A stretch of 64,000 bases of DNA from Bin87 sp965261925 (GCA_965261925.1 OZ253486.1:496001-560000); one strand, 5' to 3'. Positions 1 to 8,814 are shown, counted from the first letter of the stretch. Notes: generated from the sequence alone by a model not told the origin. Numbers and translations are program-made.

Positions 1-104
1 GGATTGTCCGGCCCGGCGGAGCGCTGCCGGAGCACGTAGTAGCCAGCAGCGAATAAGGCGGCCAGGGCCAGCGCCGGATAAGGCCAGGCGACAACGTGCG
101 ACAT
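1..104 (-). CDS. Small membrane protein, N-terminal part (cut by window edge)
   Basis: Reading starts at an ATG at 104 and stays open to the window edge, giving 34 residues with a hydrophobic stretch (about residues 5-24, rich in Ala, Leu and Tyr) followed by an Arg/Gln-rich tail, as in a single N-terminal membrane helix. It follows the LLM oxidoreductase gene on the same strand after 14 bases, so it is probably the next gene of the same operon. No family can be assigned from so short a fragment. Confidence 0.4.
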   Translation of the reverse strand, partial: MSHVVAWPYPALALAALFAAGYYVLRQRSAGPDN

Positions 105-118
105 GTGGCCCAGGGGAA

Positions 119-1132
119 CTACAGGGCGTGCAACGCCGGTATGACCTCTCGGCCCACCAGGTCGATATGCTCCAGCACCTCAACCTGGGACATCTCCGGG
201 TAGAACAACCGCAGAGCCACGTCGGTGAACCCCATTTCGTGGTAGGCGGCGATCTGCTCGATGCATTCCTCGGGGCTGCCGACCAGGAAGGTGTCGTCCA
301 TCAGCGTTTCCAGGTCGCCGGTCACCTTCCGGGTCAGCTCGTCGTCGGTGCCATGGAGACCGTGATAGGCGTAGACCTCGTACTTCTTGGCGAAGTTGGC
401 CCTGGCCCGCTCCAGCGCCTCCTCGTGGGTAGGGGCGCAGAAGAATTCGCGCACGATAACCATGTCCTCGGGAACGTCGTGGGCGTTCTCCTCCAGGGTC
501 TGGTGGTACAGCGATATCTGGTGCCGGATGGTGGCGTTGGACTGGGCGGGTCCGACGTAGAGGATGTCGCCGCCACGGCCGACCCGGCGCACCGCCGGAT
601 CGCTCATCGCAGCCTGCCAGATCTTGGGATGGGGCTTCTGGTAGGGCCGCGCCGTGGGCCGCGCACCGGTCACGTTGTAGTAGCGGCCGTGGTGCGTCAC
701 TTCGTCGTCGCTCCACAACCGGCGCATCAGGCCGAGAGCCTCGGTGCAACGGGCGCCGCGCTGGGACATCTCCGTTCCGAAGGCTTCACACTCCTCCGGC
801 CGGTAGCCCAGCCCGATACCGAGGATGAAGCGCCCCTCCGCGATGTGGTCGAGGGTGGCCGCCTGCTCGGCGACCTCCACCGGATTCAGCAACGGCAGCA
901 ACAGGACCGACGTGGCCAGCTGCATGTTTCCCGGCTCGGCGGCCAGCCGCGCCAGTACCGGCCAGGGCTGGAAGTGCTGGAAGGGGTCGATCAGGTAGTG
1001 GTGGGCCCAGCAATAGATGTCGAACCCGGCGTCGCGGGAGGCCCGGAACTGCTCCAGATGGTTTCGCCACTGCTGCTGATGGTCGATGCTGTCCCGCTGC
1101 ACCACCTGCCCGACCTGATAACCAACGCGCAT
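119..1132 (-). CDS. LLM-class flavin-dependent oxidoreductase
   Basis: A 337-residue luciferase-like monooxygenase: a TIM-barrel enzyme that uses reduced FMN or F420 to oxidise small organic substrates in the cytoplasm. The family pattern is clear: RVGYQVGQ at the N-terminus, an ATSVLLLPLLNPVEVAEQAA strand-helix, then the GRFILGIGLGYRPEE flavin-site region, and a C-terminal GSPEECIEQIAAYHEMGF helix. The start at 1132 is chosen because family homology begins there and a GGTGAGG ribosome-binding sequence precedes it; an upstream in-frame start at 1192 would add 20 unconserved residues. It is the last clear gene of the minus-strand UGSC operon. The substrate cannot be told from sequence. Confidence 0.9.
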   Translation of the reverse strand: MRVGYQVGQVVQRDSIDHQQQWRNHLEQFRASRDAGFDIYCWAHHYLIDPFQHFQPWPVLARLAAEPGNMQLATSVLLLPLLNPVEVAEQAATLDHIAEGRFILGIGLGYRPEECEAFGTEMSQRGARCTEALGLMRRLWSDDEVTHHGRYYNVTGARPTARPYQKPHPKIWQAAMSDPAVRRVGRGGDILYVGPAQSNATIRHQISLYHQTLEENAHDVPEDMVIVREFFCAPTHEEALERARANFAKKYEVYAYHGLHGTDDELTRKVTGDLETLMDDTFLVGSPEECIEQIAAYHEMGFTDVALRLFYPEMSQVEVLEHIDLVGREVIPALHAL

Positions 1133-1211
1133 ATCCTCACCCTGACCCGCCCCAACGCGGGCGGCCTGTCCCGCCAGAAAGGGCGGCTCCAACTTCCCCG
1201 CAGACCGGCCT

Positions 1212-2105
1212 CTAGCCTCCGACGTGGCGGTACTTGATCAGCCGCTCGCCTTCGAGGTTCTGGTTCACGTAGATGTCGCCGTGGGAGTCGACCCAGACGG
1301 CGTGGGCGCCGTTGCCCCACCCGGCGTCCCGGGGGCTGCCCCAGCGGGCCAAGACGTTGCCCTCGATGTCCAGGATGGACATGAACCCGTCCAACTCCGG
1401 CACGTACACCGCCAGATCGTCGTCGATGTAGATGTCGCAGGGTCGCGCCAGGTCCGACCACTGCTCCAGGAAGTTGCCCTCGGCGTCGAAGATCTGCATG
1501 CGGTTATTCTCGCGGTCGGCGACGAACACGCGCCCGTCCGTGTGCACCCAGACCCCGTGGGGGACGTGGAATTCGCCAGGACCGGTCTTCCCCGGCGCGC
1601 CCCAGGAGTCCACCAGCTCGCCGTCGGGGGTGAACCGGTGCACCCGGGCGTTGCCGTAGCCGTCGGAGATGTACAGCAGGCCGTCCGGGGAAATGGCGAT
1701 GTCGCTGGGGCTGTTGAATGGCCCGGCCGCCCTGACCACCGGGTCGCTGTAGTTCCCCGACCAGCCGGTGTCTGAAGGCTTGTCCCACTCGCCCATGGTC
1801 ATCAGCAGGTTGCCCCTGGGGTCGTACTTGAGGACCACGTGGCTGTTCTTGACCGGCATGTACAGGTTCTGGTCGTCGTCGATGAACATGCCGTGGGCGT
1901 CGGTGAGAACGCCCTCGCCCCAGGAGGCGAGATAATTGCCGTCCCGGTCGAGGACGATCAGCGGGTGTTCGCCGCGGTTGAAGAGATACACCCGGTCCTC
2001 GGGGTCGGTGACGATGGCCGTCTGTCCCAACTCCCATCCCTCGGGCAGCTTCTCCCAATTCTCGACCTGCTCGTAGGTGTACTTGCCATTGCCGACGGTA
2101 GTCAT
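1212..2105 (-). CDS. NHL-repeat six-bladed beta-propeller protein
   Basis: A 297-residue protein made of NHL repeats: recurring blocks such as VYLFNRGEHPLIVLDRDG, DIAISPDGLLYISDGYG, VFVADRENNRMQIFDAEG and IYVNQNLEGERLIKY give about six blades. The closest well-known relatives in layout are the peptidyl-glycine alpha-amidating lyase and TolB-like propellers. No signal peptide is visible, so it is probably cytoplasmic. The Asp/Asn pairs at blade ends could bind metal or ligand. It lies 54 bases after the UGSC gene and 79 bases before the LLM gene, all on one strand, so it is likely co-transcribed. Catalytic activity is not established; a ligand-binding or lyase role is equally possible. Confidence 0.85.
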   Translation of the reverse strand: MTTVGNGKYTYEQVENWEKLPEGWELGQTAIVTDPEDRVYLFNRGEHPLIVLDRDGNYLASWGEGVLTDAHGMFIDDDQNLYMPVKNSHVVLKYDPRGNLLMTMGEWDKPSDTGWSGNYSDPVVRAAGPFNSPSDIAISPDGLLYISDGYGNARVHRFTPDGELVDSWGAPGKTGPGEFHVPHGVWVHTDGRVFVADRENNRMQIFDAEGNFLEQWSDLARPCDIYIDDDLAVYVPELDGFMSILDIEGNVLARWGSPRDAGWGNGAHAVWVDSHGDIYVNQNLEGERLIKYRHVGG

Positions 2106-2159
2106 GTCGTCCCCTTCTCGCTCGCGCCGGTGACCCCGGGGAGCAGGTTGCTGGTCGCT

Positions 2160-2717
2160 CTAGTAGGTTGTCAGCGTTTCGATAACCGCCTGTTCCAACT
2201 CCCCGGCGCGGGCCGCAACCTGCTCGGCTGTCAGGCCCCCCAGGGGATGGGGAATGCCCAGCGGGTGGAAGTCGCGGCGGCCAAAGGTGCGGGCGTGGCG
2301 GAAGGCCGAGTCCAGGAAGGGATCGGTGCAGACCACCACCGTGGGGATGCCGAGGTTCTCCAGGGCCATTGCGTCGTGCATACTGCACGCGGTGCAGGAG
2401 CCTCAATCGGCAATCGCCGTGACCACGAAGTCGCACCGCTCGGAGAGCTCGCTTATGATCTCATCGGCGGCCGGACGGGAATAGACGTACTTGTCCACGG
2501 CGATGATGTCGCCCAGTTCCAAGTCCTTGGCAAGACGCTCACCCATGTTCTGCAACAGGAGATCGGCGTTGGCCTTGCGGTTGCCCAAAAAGCCGCCGAC
2601 CTTGTCGTGCAGCGTGTCCAGCCGGGGCGCGGCCCGCCAGCGGGACGCCGCCTCCGGGTCGATGGGCAAGGCCAAACCCAGTTCCCGCATCCGGTCTTGG
2701 TAGTTCGTGACAGTCAT
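2160..2717 (-). CDS. UGSC-family selenoprotein (in-frame UGA at 2403-2405 read as Sec)
   Basis: The reading frame runs for 185 residues if the TGA at 2405-2403 is decoded as selenocysteine. The residues around it are AIAD-U105-G-S-C108-TAC-SMHDAM. The U-G-S-C motif defines a known selenoprotein family of unknown function, found mainly in environmental bacteria. A further Cys (C111) follows. Before the Sec lies an alpha/beta segment (residues about 70-104) and after it a second Rossmann-like half with the strand PTVVVCTDPF. A conventional gene call would split this into two short ORFs. It lies 36 bases downstream of its usual-looking partner gene and 54 bases upstream of the NHL gene. U/C in a UxxC arrangement suggests a redox or reductase-like role (inference). 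A GU-loop hairpin follows the UGA. Confidence 0.9.
2372..2391 (-). promoter_or_regulatory. Candidate bacterial SECIS hairpin of the UGSC gene
   Basis: Downstream of the UGA the transcript can form an 8-bp stem with one bulged A: arm 2391-2384 pairs with 2380-2372, leaving a GUA loop at 2383-2381. The loop G is 20 nt after the UGA, as in bacterial SECIS elements bound by SelB. It lies inside the coding sequence, as is normal in bacteria. Confidence 0.65.
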
Positions 2718-2753
2718 CGTCCCCTCTACAATTCTCCGATCCTGGATCTTCTA

Positions 2754-3785
2754 TCAACCTGGGATCTTTCGCGTGACCCGGCGGGAGCCCCAGCCGGGCA
2801 GGTAGGCCGAGTGGGGGCCGCCGGCGCCACCGGCGACGAAAATGTTGATGCGGTCCGGGGCGCGGACCACCGGCACCATCTCGTCGTCGTCATCAGCATC
2901 GATGTACCTGGGCCAGAAATGGCCGCGGCGGGAGTCGCCTTGGGGCGGGCCGCCCTGGCGGAGTTTCCGTACCGGCTTGCGGGCGTGCTCGAAGAGAAAC
3001 TGGCGGATGTCCCGTTTGTTCCAGCCGTCGCGGTGGAGGAACTTGGCGTGCTCGGGGCCAATGACCACGAAGGTGTCACCCATGACGTACATCTGGACGT
3101 TGCCCAGGGTGCACATGGTGTCGGCAAGAACGGTCAGGAAGTTCCGCGAGTGGGAAGCGTGGTACATGATGTTGTGAGGCGCTTCCGCCGGGAACACCGA
3201 CACCGTACTGTCGGTCGGGGCGAAGCCCAGCTCGACGTGCATCGGCTCCCAGGGGTTGGCGTCCTCGTCCTCGGCAACGCAGTAGGTGTAGGCGCCGGGG
3301 TGGCCGAAGGTGGCCTTGTTGGTCTCGCCAGGAATGGCGCCGCCCAGGTTGAGCAGGACCAGCTTGACCGCGCGGCCGATGGTCGCATTGGCTCGCCAAC
3401 CGGAGCCGAAGCAGTTGTAGCCGCCGTTGATGTCCAGCTCCTTGACGATAGGGCCGTTGACGATCAACAGCGGAGTGTGGATGCCGGTGGAGCACATCAC
3501 GCCCCGCAGGTTGAACCGCTCGTCCATCATCGCTTCGAGGGCGGTGATGACCACCGGCATGTGCTCCGGCAGACAGCCCGCCATGACAGCGTTGACCGCG
3601 ATGCGCTCGACGGTGGCCCGTCCGCCCAAGGGCGGCAGCTCCGCGATGAGTTCGTCTCCCCCACGGCCGGTGCTCTCCACGAATTGGCGGACCAGGGGTT
3701 CGGATGGCGGCACTACCGGCAGGCCATCGGTCCACCCGGTTTCGAACATCAATTCGATGGCATCAGAAACGTCGGTGGAAAGCAT
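2754..3785 (-). CDS. UGSC-associated conserved protein (GWTDGLPVVPP family)
   Basis: A 343-residue protein with the N-terminal motif GWTDGLPVVPP (residues 17-27). It also has several Cys-containing conserved segments (VMAGCLPEHMPVV, GVMCSTGIHTPLLIVNGP, GGYNCFGSGWRANATIGRA). I recognise this as the conserved partner usually found beside, or fused to, UGSC-motif proteins; its biochemical role is unknown. The C-terminal region holds an acidic run (DADDDDE) and a Gly-rich segment (FVAGGAGGPHS). There is no signal peptide. It is the first gene of the operon, downstream of a good promoter at 3833-3861, and is followed after 36 bases by the UGSC gene, so the two products probably work as a complex (inference). 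Confidence 0.85.
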   Translation of the reverse strand: MLSTDVSDAIELMFETGWTDGLPVVPPSEPLVRQFVESTGRGGDELIAELPPLGGRATVERIAVNAVMAGCLPEHMPVVITALEAMMDERFNLRGVMCSTGIHTPLLIVNGPIVKELDINGGYNCFGSGWRANATIGRAVKLVLLNLGGAIPGETNKATFGHPGAYTYCVAEDEDANPWEPMHVELGFAPTDSTVSVFPAEAPHNIMYHASHSRNFLTVLADTMCTLGNVQMYVMGDTFVVIGPEHAKFLHRDGWNKRDIRQFLFEHARKPVRKLRQGGPPQGDSRRGHFWPRYIDADDDDEMVPVVRAPDRINIFVAGGAGGPHSAYLPGWGSRRVTRKIPG

Positions 3786-3832
3786 TATCGACCCATGAGG
3801 AACGTTGGATTATCAGTGGTTCAGCGGAGGCG

Positions 3833-3861
3833 AGTGTAATTCTCGTACATAATGCTGTCAA
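3833..3861 (-). promoter_or_regulatory. Sigma70-type promoter of the UGSC operon
   Basis: On the minus strand TTGACA (3861-3856) and TACACT (3838-3833) are separated by exactly 17 bases. The start codon of the first gene, at 3785, lies about 40 bases past the expected transcription start. Confidence 0.65.
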
Positions 3862-4023
3862 CGCGACAACCGCCCACAACCCCTTGGGGCGACACTGACG
3901 CAAGGTGGGGATTCAGAAACCGCCGGCTTTTCCGGTTTCGGGCTCGGAGACTTCGTCCCAGCGTTTCGGGCAATCAGCGGCCGTGGGACCGATTGCCGTG
4001 CGACCGATTGAGGTGGGCAGATC

Positions 4024-4362
4024 TTACGTCGAGATGGCCTGCAGGATGGATGTCCGGTGAAGACGCGCCGCGAAGCCGACCATTGGCGTCAGGTACCCGT
4101 CGTCGGCCGCCTCGAGGGCGTCGATGTAGTCGATACGGTAGTGACGCGCCACTACAATCGGCAGGTGGTCGCGCTGCACGAGGCACCAGGCGACGAGGGC
4201 ACTTGTCACTCGGCCGTTGCCATCCGCAAAGGGATGGATCTGGATCTGCACAAACCTGTGGTGGTGCCACGCCGCCACCAAAAGGGGGTGGTAAACGTTG
4301 GGCTGGGCACCCCTGGGACTTGCCCGCAGCCGCTCCAGGCCGTAAAGTATGGGCGCTGTCAA
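4024..4362 (-). pseudogene. Fic/Doc-family remnant
   Basis: A 112-residue minus-strand frame contains the full Fic catalytic motif HPFADGNGRVT, including the His that makes Fic enzymes transfer AMP or other nucleotides to proteins. It also contains the helix that precedes the motif (YHPLLVAAWHHHRF) and the C-terminal helices. It starts abruptly at ILYGLERLR behind a stop codon; the usual N-terminal half of a Fic protein, with the flap and most of the first helices, is missing. There is also an in-frame repeat (QIQI) just before the motif. I read it as the decayed 3' end of a longer gene rather than a working short Fic protein, although the motif itself is intact. Confidence 0.7.
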
Positions 4363-4412
4363 CTTCTACCCACCGAGAACGCTGCCCATACCCTCATGCC
4401 GGGCGGGGAGCC

Positions 4413-4452
4413 GTGGGTAGGACTCATCTCAAGTGGGTAGAACTCATTTCAA
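4413..4452 (+). repeat. Two adjacent 20-bp direct repeats before the FMN dehydrogenase
   Basis: The 20-base units at 4413-4432 and 4433-4452 differ at only two positions (GTGGGTAG-R-ACTCAT-Y-TCAA). The second ends immediately before the ribosome-binding sequence AAGGAAGG. The position suits an operator or a 5'-leader element, but it could also be a simple tandem duplication. Confidence 0.7.
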
Positions 4453-4465
4453 AAGGAAGGTCAAG

Positions 4466-5566
4466 ATGCGACTCGACCCCATCAACCTCTATGACTACGA
4501 GGAACGTGCCAGGCTGGTCCTGCCCCACGACGATTGGGACACCATCGACGCCGGGGCTATGGACATGTTCACCACCCGGCGCAACCGCACCGCCTTCGAG
4601 GAACTGACTCTGCGTCCCAGGTTCCTCCGCGACATCGGGGAGCGGGACCTTTCGACCACCATGCTGGGTAGTGAACTCAGTATGCCGGTGTTCGTCTGCC
4701 CCGCAGGTTCCCATCACCGGGCCCATCCCGAGGGAGAGGTGGCCACCGCCCGCGGCGCCAGCATGTCCAACACCCTGATGATGCTCAGCACCGGTTCCAA
4801 CTGCAGCATGGAAGAGGTCGCCGAGGAGGCCACCAGCCCCCTCTTCTTCCAGCTCTACCACCGGGGTTACCACCTCACCGAAATGCTGGTCCGCCGCGCC
4901 GAAGAGGCCGGGTTCAAGGCCATCACCCTGACGGTGGACACCCCCACCCCGAGCCCCAAGGAGCGTGACCTGCGCAACCGGTACAACCGGAACTTCGAGC
5001 AGGGCAACTTCCGGGGCGTCAACGAGCCGGAGAACGTGCTGCGCGGCACCGACGAGTCCGTCGGCTGGAACGTCAACCGCACCGTTCCCCTCACCTGGCA
5101 CGAGCTTGAATGGCTTCGCGGCCTGACCGGCCTGCCCCTGGTGCTCAAGGGCATCCGCACCGCCGAGGACGCCCACATCGCCGCCGAGAGCGGTGTCGAC
5201 GGCATCCTGGTGTCGACCCACGGTGGACGCCAACTGGACATGACCATGGGCGCAATCGAGATGCTGCCCGAGGTCGTCGACGCGGTCAAGGGCAATTGCG
5301 AAGTCTACGTTGACTCCGGCGTCCGCCGCGGCAGCGACGTCGTCAAGGCGCTGGCCTTGGGGGCCAAGGCCGTTGGCATCGGGCGTCCCCTCTTCTGGGG
5401 GCTGGCCCTCGACGGGGCCGAGGGCGTCCACGGCGTCCTGGAACTGCTCCGGGAAGAGATCGACCGGGCCATGGCCTACTGCGGCCAGACCTCCGTCCAG
5501 GACCTGGAACCAAACCTGGTCAACATCCCCCAGGGCTGGGGAGCCCGGCCCCAACCCGACTTCTAA
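4466..5566 (+). CDS. FMN-dependent alpha-hydroxy acid dehydrogenase/oxidase
   Basis: A 366-residue member of the L-lactate dehydrogenase/glycolate oxidase/lactate 2-monooxygenase family. These FMN enzymes oxidise an alpha-hydroxy acid to the 2-keto acid. Features seen are the N-terminal NLYDYEERARLVLP, the flavin-binding TIM-barrel strands, the conserved Lys in LPLVLKGI, the catalytic His in VSTHGGRQLD, and the phosphate-binding VYVDSGVRRGSDVVKALALG with the following GIGRP. The start at 4466 is picked because AAGGAAGG lies 5 bases before it; a further upstream frame start would run through the direct repeats. No membrane segment is present, so it is a soluble oxidase-type enzyme. The substrate is not determined. 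Confidence 0.92.
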   Translation: MRLDPINLYDYEERARLVLPHDDWDTIDAGAMDMFTTRRNRTAFEELTLRPRFLRDIGERDLSTTMLGSELSMPVFVCPAGSHHRAHPEGEVATARGASMSNTLMMLSTGSNCSMEEVAEEATSPLFFQLYHRGYHLTEMLVRRAEEAGFKAITLTVDTPTPSPKERDLRNRYNRNFEQGNFRGVNEPENVLRGTDESVGWNVNRTVPLTWHELEWLRGLTGLPLVLKGIRTAEDAHIAAESGVDGILVSTHGGRQLDMTMGAIEMLPEVVDAVKGNCEVYVDSGVRRGSDVVKALALGAKAVGIGRPLFWGLALDGAEGVHGVLELLREEIDRAMAYCGQTSVQDLEPNLVNIPQGWGARPQPDF

Positions 5567-5739
5567 AGAAACCATCTTAAAACGTGCTTGTTTTGAAGGG
5601 GAGAACAGATTACCGGCTGAATTAGGACAGGGAAAACATGTGCGGTGGCAGGTGATGGGAAAGAACGAGACTCTGCCCACGATATTGGGAATCGCGTGAT
5701 CTGCTCCCCGAATTTTGCTCCAGCCGAAACGCGAGTTTT

Positions 5740-5982
5740 GTGGGATTGGTCTTGCCCAATGGGTGTCGTGGGCCGGGTGAAGCCCATGGCGGATATGGGC
5801 TCCGGCCTCTGTTGGCGACCCCACTGATAGATGGCGCAATGGCTGTTGGCGCCGGCGAGCATGGCGCAGACGGCCAAGGTCAGGATGGCCGGCAAGGGAC
5901 GACGTTTGCCCCGAGGCGAGCGCGGACCGGCAACCATGGCCAGAACAGCCGGCAGGCTATTGGCCGGTTCGTTAGTGTCCAT
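5740..5982 (-). pseudogene. ISAs1-type transposase remnant (N-terminal part)
   Basis: The minus-strand frame reads SPRGKRRPLPAILTLAVCAM, then GANSHCAIYQWGRQQ and AMGFTRPTTP. This is the conserved N-terminal region of ISAs1/H-repeat transposases. Homology stops near 5740 and the DDE catalytic part is absent, so the copy is dead. The remainder of the gap from 5567 to 5739 shows no gene. Confidence 0.7.
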
Positions 5983-6437
5983 GACACTAACCTGTCCCCT
6001 GTTTTGGGAAACTGAAAGACCCGGTTTGCTGGGCTTTCCAAGGGTAATCGCATTTCAACTGCTGCTTCTCCGGTGAACCCGCTCACAGCTACCGCCAATG
6101 CCGGGAAAGCGGGAATACAGTGACCGAAATCACCGGTTGCGTTACGGTTACCTGCATGTTGTGGCCTCTGGACTCCGGCTTTCGCCAGAGACACCAGCCG
6201 GTAAATTCTAAATGCGATTGCCCCGCGAATATTCCCTATTGACTCGCAGCGGATGGCAGTCTATTTTACGCAGACCGTATTAGGGCAGTCTAAATGCAGC
6301 GCGGATTCACTACGGCATAGATCCAACTCTTATCAGTGCCGACGGAGATACCAAGGCACAGGCATTAGTCAAGACGGGACGAACTGCGATATGGCACAGT
6401 GACCCGCCCTATTTTTTCGGAATTCGGAGGTTCTTAT
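5983..6437. other. Intergenic stretch without a recognisable gene
   Basis: About 450 bases between the transposase remnant and the lipoprotein gene. No frame has family resemblance. The last part (GGAATTCGGAGG, ending near 6431) supplies the ribosome-binding site of the next gene. Confidence 0.6.
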
Positions 6438-8324
6438 ATGAGGCACCAATGGCTCCCATTACCCCAACTGTTCGGCTTGACGCTATTGGCTCTCGTCCTG
6501 ACAGTTGCGGTAGCCTGCGGAACCGCAGCAGAGGAGGCGCCCGCCGCGGCGCCTGCGGTACCAGCAACTGACGCGCCCGCTGCGGCAATGGCCGAAAGCA
6601 CTCCCGTCGCGAGTTCAAGCTCGGGTGGGTCGAGCGTCGCGGCTACTGCCACTCCCGAACCCACGGCTGTGCCGCAAGTCTCGAATACGGTGGCACCCAG
6701 AGGGACTTTGACATTCGGATTGCCCCTCGTCGCCCCGTTCCACGTTTTTCCGACGGTCACGGAAGGAGCCGGGTATCACCATAACGGCTACACCACCGCC
6801 GAGACGCTCCTTTACATGAACGCAGACCAGGAGATTGTTCCCTGGTTAATCAAGGAATGGAGCGTTGCTCCTGACGGCGTCAGTTGGACGTTCAGGCTGC
6901 AAGAAGGCGCCCAGTTCCATAAGGGCTACGGAGAACTGGATGCGGAAGGCGTCATCTGGAGCTTGATGATCAGCGGCGGCGAAAGTTCCCGGGTGGCGTT
7001 CAACACCCATATCCGCAGGATTTGGGGGCTTGGCGGAGACGTCAAAGAGGGTAACGTTGTTACCGGCATCATCGACGAAGGGCGCGTGCAGGCTGTAGAC
7101 AAGTACACCATCGAGTTGAACACCGGGACGCCACAGTACGACACCTTGGGTCTGCTTGCTCGCCCCCATATCAGCATCATCAGCCAGCGACAACTCGAAG
7201 AGGTGGGTGTCGAAGCGGCGAGCCGGAACATCGCCGGAACCAGCCCGTGGGATTTCCAGGAGCACCAGAGCGACCAGTTCACCCGCTGGGCCGCGGTCGA
7301 AAACCACTGGCGCAAGACACCTGAGTTTGCCGAACTGGTGTGGCAGCACATTCCAGAGGAGTCCACCCGCGTGGCCAACTTCCAGACCGGCAAACTCACG
7401 GCGATGGAGATGAATCTCGACTCCATCGCAGCGGTGGAGGACTCCCCGGGCACCAGCTTCGTGAGGATAGCCGGAGGCAGCGGCGTGAGTATGGCCTTCT
7501 ATGGCAACTACTACGTGGGAGTAAACGAGGACGGGTCACGTACGCCAGAACACGTGGAAAGAGTCCCCGGCTTCGATCCTTCTCTGCCCTGGATTTCCGG
7601 AAACCCCGACCCTGAATCCGAGGAATGGCAGAATGCCGCCAAGGTGCGAACGGCCCTGTCAATCGCCATTGACCGCCAGACAATCTCGGCTACGCTGCTG
7701 AGCGGCGAGGCCATCCCTGACTCCCTGCCGGCGTGGGCGTTCCACCTGGACAAGCTGCCGCCTGAGTACCGACAGTGGGAGTTCAATCCCGAGAGATCCA
7801 AGCAACTGCTCGCCGAGGCGGGCTATCCCGACGGGTTTGAAATTACCCTCACGCCCCTGGGCGGCTCGAATTACCTTGAAGTGACTTCCGCCATCGCCCA
7901 GATGTGGGACCAGATCGGCGTCAAGGCTAACCAGCAGAACCTGCCCTACAAGACCTTCCGCCCGGGCATCGTAACCCGCACCTACAACCAGGCGTACCAG
8001 CACACCCACGTGGCGCCTGACCCCCTGGACCGATGGTCCACCGCTTTCAACCACGAGAGCGCCTGGAACTTCGGCACCGACCATCCAATCCTTAGGGATT
8101 TGATGAACGAAGCCCAGGGCACCGTTGACCCTGAAGCCCGGTTCGCGATCATGGTTGACGCGGCGAAGTTCATGTACGACAACGCCCTCACGGTCGGCCT
8201 CTATGCGCAGAACCAGGTATTTGCCCTGAATGGGGACACGACACCCTGGGACGAGCACCTGAACTACGCCGAAACGCGGGACCTGACTGCGTTCGAGTAC
8301 GCTCCCAACCTCACCACTCAGTAA
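6438..8324 (+). CDS. Oligopeptide-type ABC transporter substrate-binding lipoprotein (SBP_bac_5)
   Basis: A 628-residue solute-binding protein of the DppA/OppA family. The N-terminus is a lipoprotein signal peptide with lipobox VAVAC, then an Ala/Thr/Ser-rich tether to about residue 90. The binding domain has the family pattern LIKEWSVAPDGVSWTFRLQE near its start and AEAGYPDGFEITL in the second lobe. The start at 6438 follows a GGAGG and yields the signal peptide; the frame is open further upstream but without a signal. It is followed by a small membrane protein and two permease genes on the same strand. Substrate could be peptides, nickel chelates or other solutes; sequence does not decide. 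Confidence 0.92.
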   Translation: MRHQWLPLPQLFGLTLLALVLTVAVACGTAAEEAPAAAPAVPATDAPAAAMAESTPVASSSSGGSSVAATATPEPTAVPQVSNTVAPRGTLTFGLPLVAPFHVFPTVTEGAGYHHNGYTTAETLLYMNADQEIVPWLIKEWSVAPDGVSWTFRLQEGAQFHKGYGELDAEGVIWSLMISGGESSRVAFNTHIRRIWGLGGDVKEGNVVTGIIDEGRVQAVDKYTIELNTGTPQYDTLGLLARPHISIISQRQLEEVGVEAASRNIAGTSPWDFQEHQSDQFTRWAAVENHWRKTPEFAELVWQHIPEESTRVANFQTGKLTAMEMNLDSIAAVEDSPGTSFVRIAGGSGVSMAFYGNYYVGVNEDGSRTPEHVERVPGFDPSLPWISGNPDPESEEWQNAAKVRTALSIAIDRQTISATLLSGEAIPDSLPAWAFHLDKLPPEYRQWEFNPERSKQLLAEAGYPDGFEITLTPLGGSNYLEVTSAIAQMWDQIGVKANQQNLPYKTFRPGIVTRTYNQAYQHTHVAPDPLDRWSTAFNHESAWNFGTDHPILRDLMNEAQGTVDPEARFAIMVDAAKFMYDNALTVGLYAQNQVFALNGDTTPWDEHLNYAETRDLTAFEYAPNLTTQ

Positions 8325-8379
8325 GGTTCGGATGGCTCAGAGAATATCCAAATGGCTTCGGCTGCGGCCGTAAGTTCGC

Positions 8380-8814
8380 TTGACAGCAAGCATCTTCATA
8401 ATCGCTGGGCGCGCAGGGCTCGGACTGCTTCTGGCCCTCGTGCTCAGCTACATCGGGGTATGGGTTGCCTGGGGCCTGTACTATTTCTTCACCGACACCT
8501 CATCCAAGCCGCTGCGGGATGCAATGTTCCTGGGCGGAGCAGCAGTCGGGGCCGCACTTGGCGGGTCTCTGACGTGGCTGCGCATAGACGGGAATACTTT
8601 GCCGGCAGTCCTGGTGATCGGAGCCGCGGCACTGGTGGGGGGGATTGCCGGGTCCTGGATTGGGTTCGAATACGGGTTGAACCGCGAAATCAAGTGCTGC
8701 TCGGATCCTCCCGTCAACGCCTTCTCCTACGCGGCGGTCGGCGCCACCGTGGTAGCCAATCTGGGGACCTTTCTACTGGGCATTGTTAGAGAAATCGTCA
8801 CCTTCAGGCGATAG
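8380..8814 (+). CDS. Small polytopic membrane protein, family unknown
   Basis: A 144-residue protein starting at TTG 8380, directly after an in-frame TAA. Four hydrophobic segments are visible: about residues 3-36, 46-66, 73-98 and 112-139. A double Cys (CCSDPP) lies in the loop before the last helix. Spacing to the neighbours (55 and 44 bases) and the shared strand put it in the transporter operon between the binding protein and the first permease. I do not recognise a family; it could be an accessory subunit of this transporter. Confidence 0.65.
   Translation: MTASIFIIAGRAGLGLLLALVLSYIGVWVAWGLYYFFTDTSSKPLRDAMFLGGAAVGAALGGSLTWLRIDGNTLPAVLVIGAAALVGGIAGSWIGFEYGLNREIKCCSDPPVNAFSYAAVGATVVANLGTFLLGIVREIVTFRR

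Noticed and set aside
2403..2405. General UGA-to-Trp or UGA-to-Gly code change
   Set aside because: Most genes here end in TGA at sensible family ends, the tRNA-Trp has anticodon CCA, and all three in-frame TGAs stand at Cys positions.
1839..3839. 666-residue plus-strand frame opposite the UGSC operon
   Set aside because: Shadow of the minus-strand genes, without any domain; the minus strand has conserved motifs, a promoter and ribosome-binding sites.
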